From NCBI GenBank assembly GCA_023406965.1, contig JAEXTI010000408.1:1-6378 (forward strand): DNA of 6,378 nucleotides. Reading direction: 5' to 3'. This DNA comes from Chloroflexota bacterium (lineage in GTDB: Bacteria > Chloroflexota > Anaerolineae > Anaerolineales > Anaerolineaceae). The translations under genes were made by a program, and so were the position numbers. A model generated the notes under the pieces. The model searched no databases, had not been told where the DNA came from, and worked only from the letters and a program-made list of their open reading frames with translations. This document shows, piece by piece, positions 4,970 through 6,378 of this stretch (position 1 is the first letter of the stretch; every line of letters begins with the position of its first letter).

Positions 4970-6378
4970 CTAAATCGTAAAGTAAAACGCAGCCCCCTTG
5001 CCCGGCTCCGCTTCCGCCCAAATCTCCCCACCGTGCCGCTCGATGATTCGCTTCACGATCGCCAGCCCAACTCCCGTCCCCTCAAACTCCTCGCTGCGAT
5101 GCAGCCTCTGAAACACCCCAAACAACTTATCCGCATACGCCATATTAAAACCCACCCCATTGTCGCGGACAAAATACACCGTGCGGTCTGTTTCATCTAG
5201 TTTTCCAACCTCAATCACCGCCGGATGGCTGCTTCGCGTAAATTTCAACGCATTGGTCAGCAAATTCACCCATACCTGCTGTAGCAGGGTAGCGTCTCCC
5301 TGACATTTGCCCAGTTCACCAATTCTCAACTCTATGTCTCTGCCTAGCTGGTCGTCAACCAGTTGTTGCAGGGCTTGTTCCACGATCTCGCCAACCTCCA
5401 ACCATTGTTTGTTCAGCGGCTTGCGCCCCAAGCGTGAAAGTGACAGCAAATCGTCGATCAACCGCCCCATGTGCTGCGCATTCCTGCGAATAGATTTCAG
5501 GTAATTCTGCGCTTCCACCGGCGCTTCTGCGCCGTAATCCTCCAGCAAAATCCGCGAGTAACCATCCATCGCCCTCAACGGCGCGCGTAAATCGTGAGAC
5601 ACCGAATAAGTGAAGGCCTCCAATTCTCGGTTAGCCGCTACCAATTCTTCAGTGCGCTCCTGAACGCGCTGCTCCAGTTGCGCATTCATCTCCTGAATTT
5701 TCTCCTCCGCTTCTTTACGAGCAGTTACATCGCGCGCTACCACCAGGATCCGGTCGTCATCCCCCACGCGCACCGCGGTCAGGTTGATCTCCACCCAAAA
5801 CAAACGTCCATCCTTGTGCCTGGCATGCCATGTCACGCTTTGGGGCCCCTCTGTCATCGCTTTCCGGATCAGTTTCCAGCCTTCCTCACCCGTATAAGGC
5901 CCTTCTCCAGAACTCAATGCTCCGATTTTGGATTCAATGAACTCCTCGCGCGAGTATCCATACATCTCGCACATCCGGTCATTGACCTCAATGATGCCCC
6001 CGGACTCGATATCTCGCAGGGAGATCGCATCATTCACCGAATTAAAAATCATTCGGAATCGTCGCTCACTCACTTCCAATGCCGTTGTCGTTTGAACCAG
6101 GTCCGCCACGTTTGTTTCAAGACCCGAAATCAAATTGTGCATTGTCATGGTCATTTGGTTGAAGGTCTTTCCCAAGATAGCCAGCTCATCCTCCATATCC
6201 TCAGGGTCAACCACCACATTCAAGTCGCCTTCGGTAATCCGCTCGGCTGCCCGGGTCAGCTTGCGCAAAGGCTGCCCTACCGTAATCCAGATCGCCGCGC
6301 CGCCCCCCAGGGCAATGAGCATAAGGCTCACTGCAAGCTGGATGAAAGATCCCCGCTGCAAGTTAGCCAGTTCCCGCT
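4970..6378 (-). CDS. Sensor histidine kinase (TM-HAMP-PAS-HisKA-HATPase), N-terminus cut by the window end
   Basis: The kinase half of a two-component system. The frame is open to the window edge and reads (R)ELAN before a TTG at 6361, so about 469 residues are visible and the true start lies beyond. Counting from that TTG as residue 1: a membrane helix (about 5-27); HAMP (28-80); PAS with MYGYSREEF (133-141) and PAC-like HKDGRLFWVEINLTAV (182-197); a coiled-coil linker (216-250); the H-box AFTYSVSHDLRAPLR (249-263) with phospho-acceptor His256; N-box QVWVNLLTNALKFT (362-375); G1 box DNGVGF (400-405); F-box DKLFGVFQRLH (411-421); and G2 box GTGVGLAIVKRI (428-439). All catalytic motifs are intact. 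The SVSHDLRAPLRAMDGYSRIL region matches the phytochrome-type kinase group. It ends right after the ATPase domain, with no receiver domain. The hidden N-terminus probably has a first helix and sensor domain. No response regulator is in view, so the signal and output are unknown. Confidence 0.93.
   Translation of the reverse strand, partial: RELANLQRGSFIQLAVSLMLIALGGGAAIWITVGQPLRKLTRAAERITEGDLNVVVDPEDMEDELAILGKTFNQMTMTMHNLISGLETNVADLVQTTTALEVSERRFRMIFNSVNDAISLRDIESGGIIEVNDRMCEMYGYSREEFIESKIGALSSGEGPYTGEEGWKLIRKAMTEGPQSVTWHARHKDGRLFWVEINLTAVRVGDDDRILVVARDVTARKEAEEKIQEMNAQLEQRVQERTEELVAANRELEAFTYSVSHDLRAPLRAMDGYSRILLEDYGAEAPVEAQNYLKSIRRNAQHMGRLIDDLLSLSRLGRKPLNKQWLEVGEIVEQALQQLVDDQLGRDIELRIGELGKCQGDATLLQQVWVNLLTNALKFTRSSHPAVIEVGKLDETDRTVYFVRDNGVGFNMAYADKLFGVFQRLHRSEEFEGTGVGLAIVKRIIERHGGEIWAEAEPGKGAAFYFTI

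Noticed and set aside
4736..5200. A 154-codon + strand frame across the convergent gap
   Set aside because: It overlaps both the CopD-like gene and the kinase in other frames and translates the pyrimidine run into Pro/Ser/Leu-rich sequence; no promoter or ribosome-binding site is seen.

Overview
The window looks like an ordinary chromosomal stretch from a G+C-rich bacterium, most likely a Chloroflexota member of the Anaerolineae type. That placement is an inference. It rests on a Thr/Pro-rich ('TPTPT') membrane-anchored tetratricopeptide-like protein, C-ending codons, weak or absent Shine-Dalgarno sequences, and the flavour of the MurJ and Atg22-like (UMF1) sequences. I saw no rRNA, tRNA, CRISPR array, transposase, integrase or phage gene.

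Layout. Bases 1-188 are non-coding and hold two strong hairpins and a TATAAT box. Four genes follow on the + strand: a UMF1/Atg22-like major facilitator transporter (189-1493), the lipid II flippase murJ (1562-3094), a signal-anchored TPR-like protein with Thr/Pro-rich linkers (3163-4338), and a small four-helix CopD-like membrane protein (4351-4866). The last two are 12 bases apart and probably cotranscribed. murJ and the TPR-like gene each seem to have their own promoter, with the -10 box only 7 bases before the ATG, so their mRNAs should be leaderless or nearly so. Bases 4867-4969 separate these genes from a convergent gene on the - strand, a HAMP-PAS-HisKA-HATPase sensor histidine kinase (4970-6378). 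Its N-terminus lies beyond the window. The gap holds a pure pyrimidine run, a hairpin and degenerate CTCTGCGY units.

How the genes work together. All five products are membrane proteins, but I see no shared pathway. MurJ indicates peptidoglycan synthesis. The histidine kinase has no response regulator in view. I found no convincing undescribed multi-gene system. The most useful observations are the paired leaderless-type promoters (17 of 20 bases identical across promoter and start codon), hairpins in every intergenic gap, a MurJ that lacks two arginines important in E. coli MurJ, and a repeat-like convergent intergenic region.
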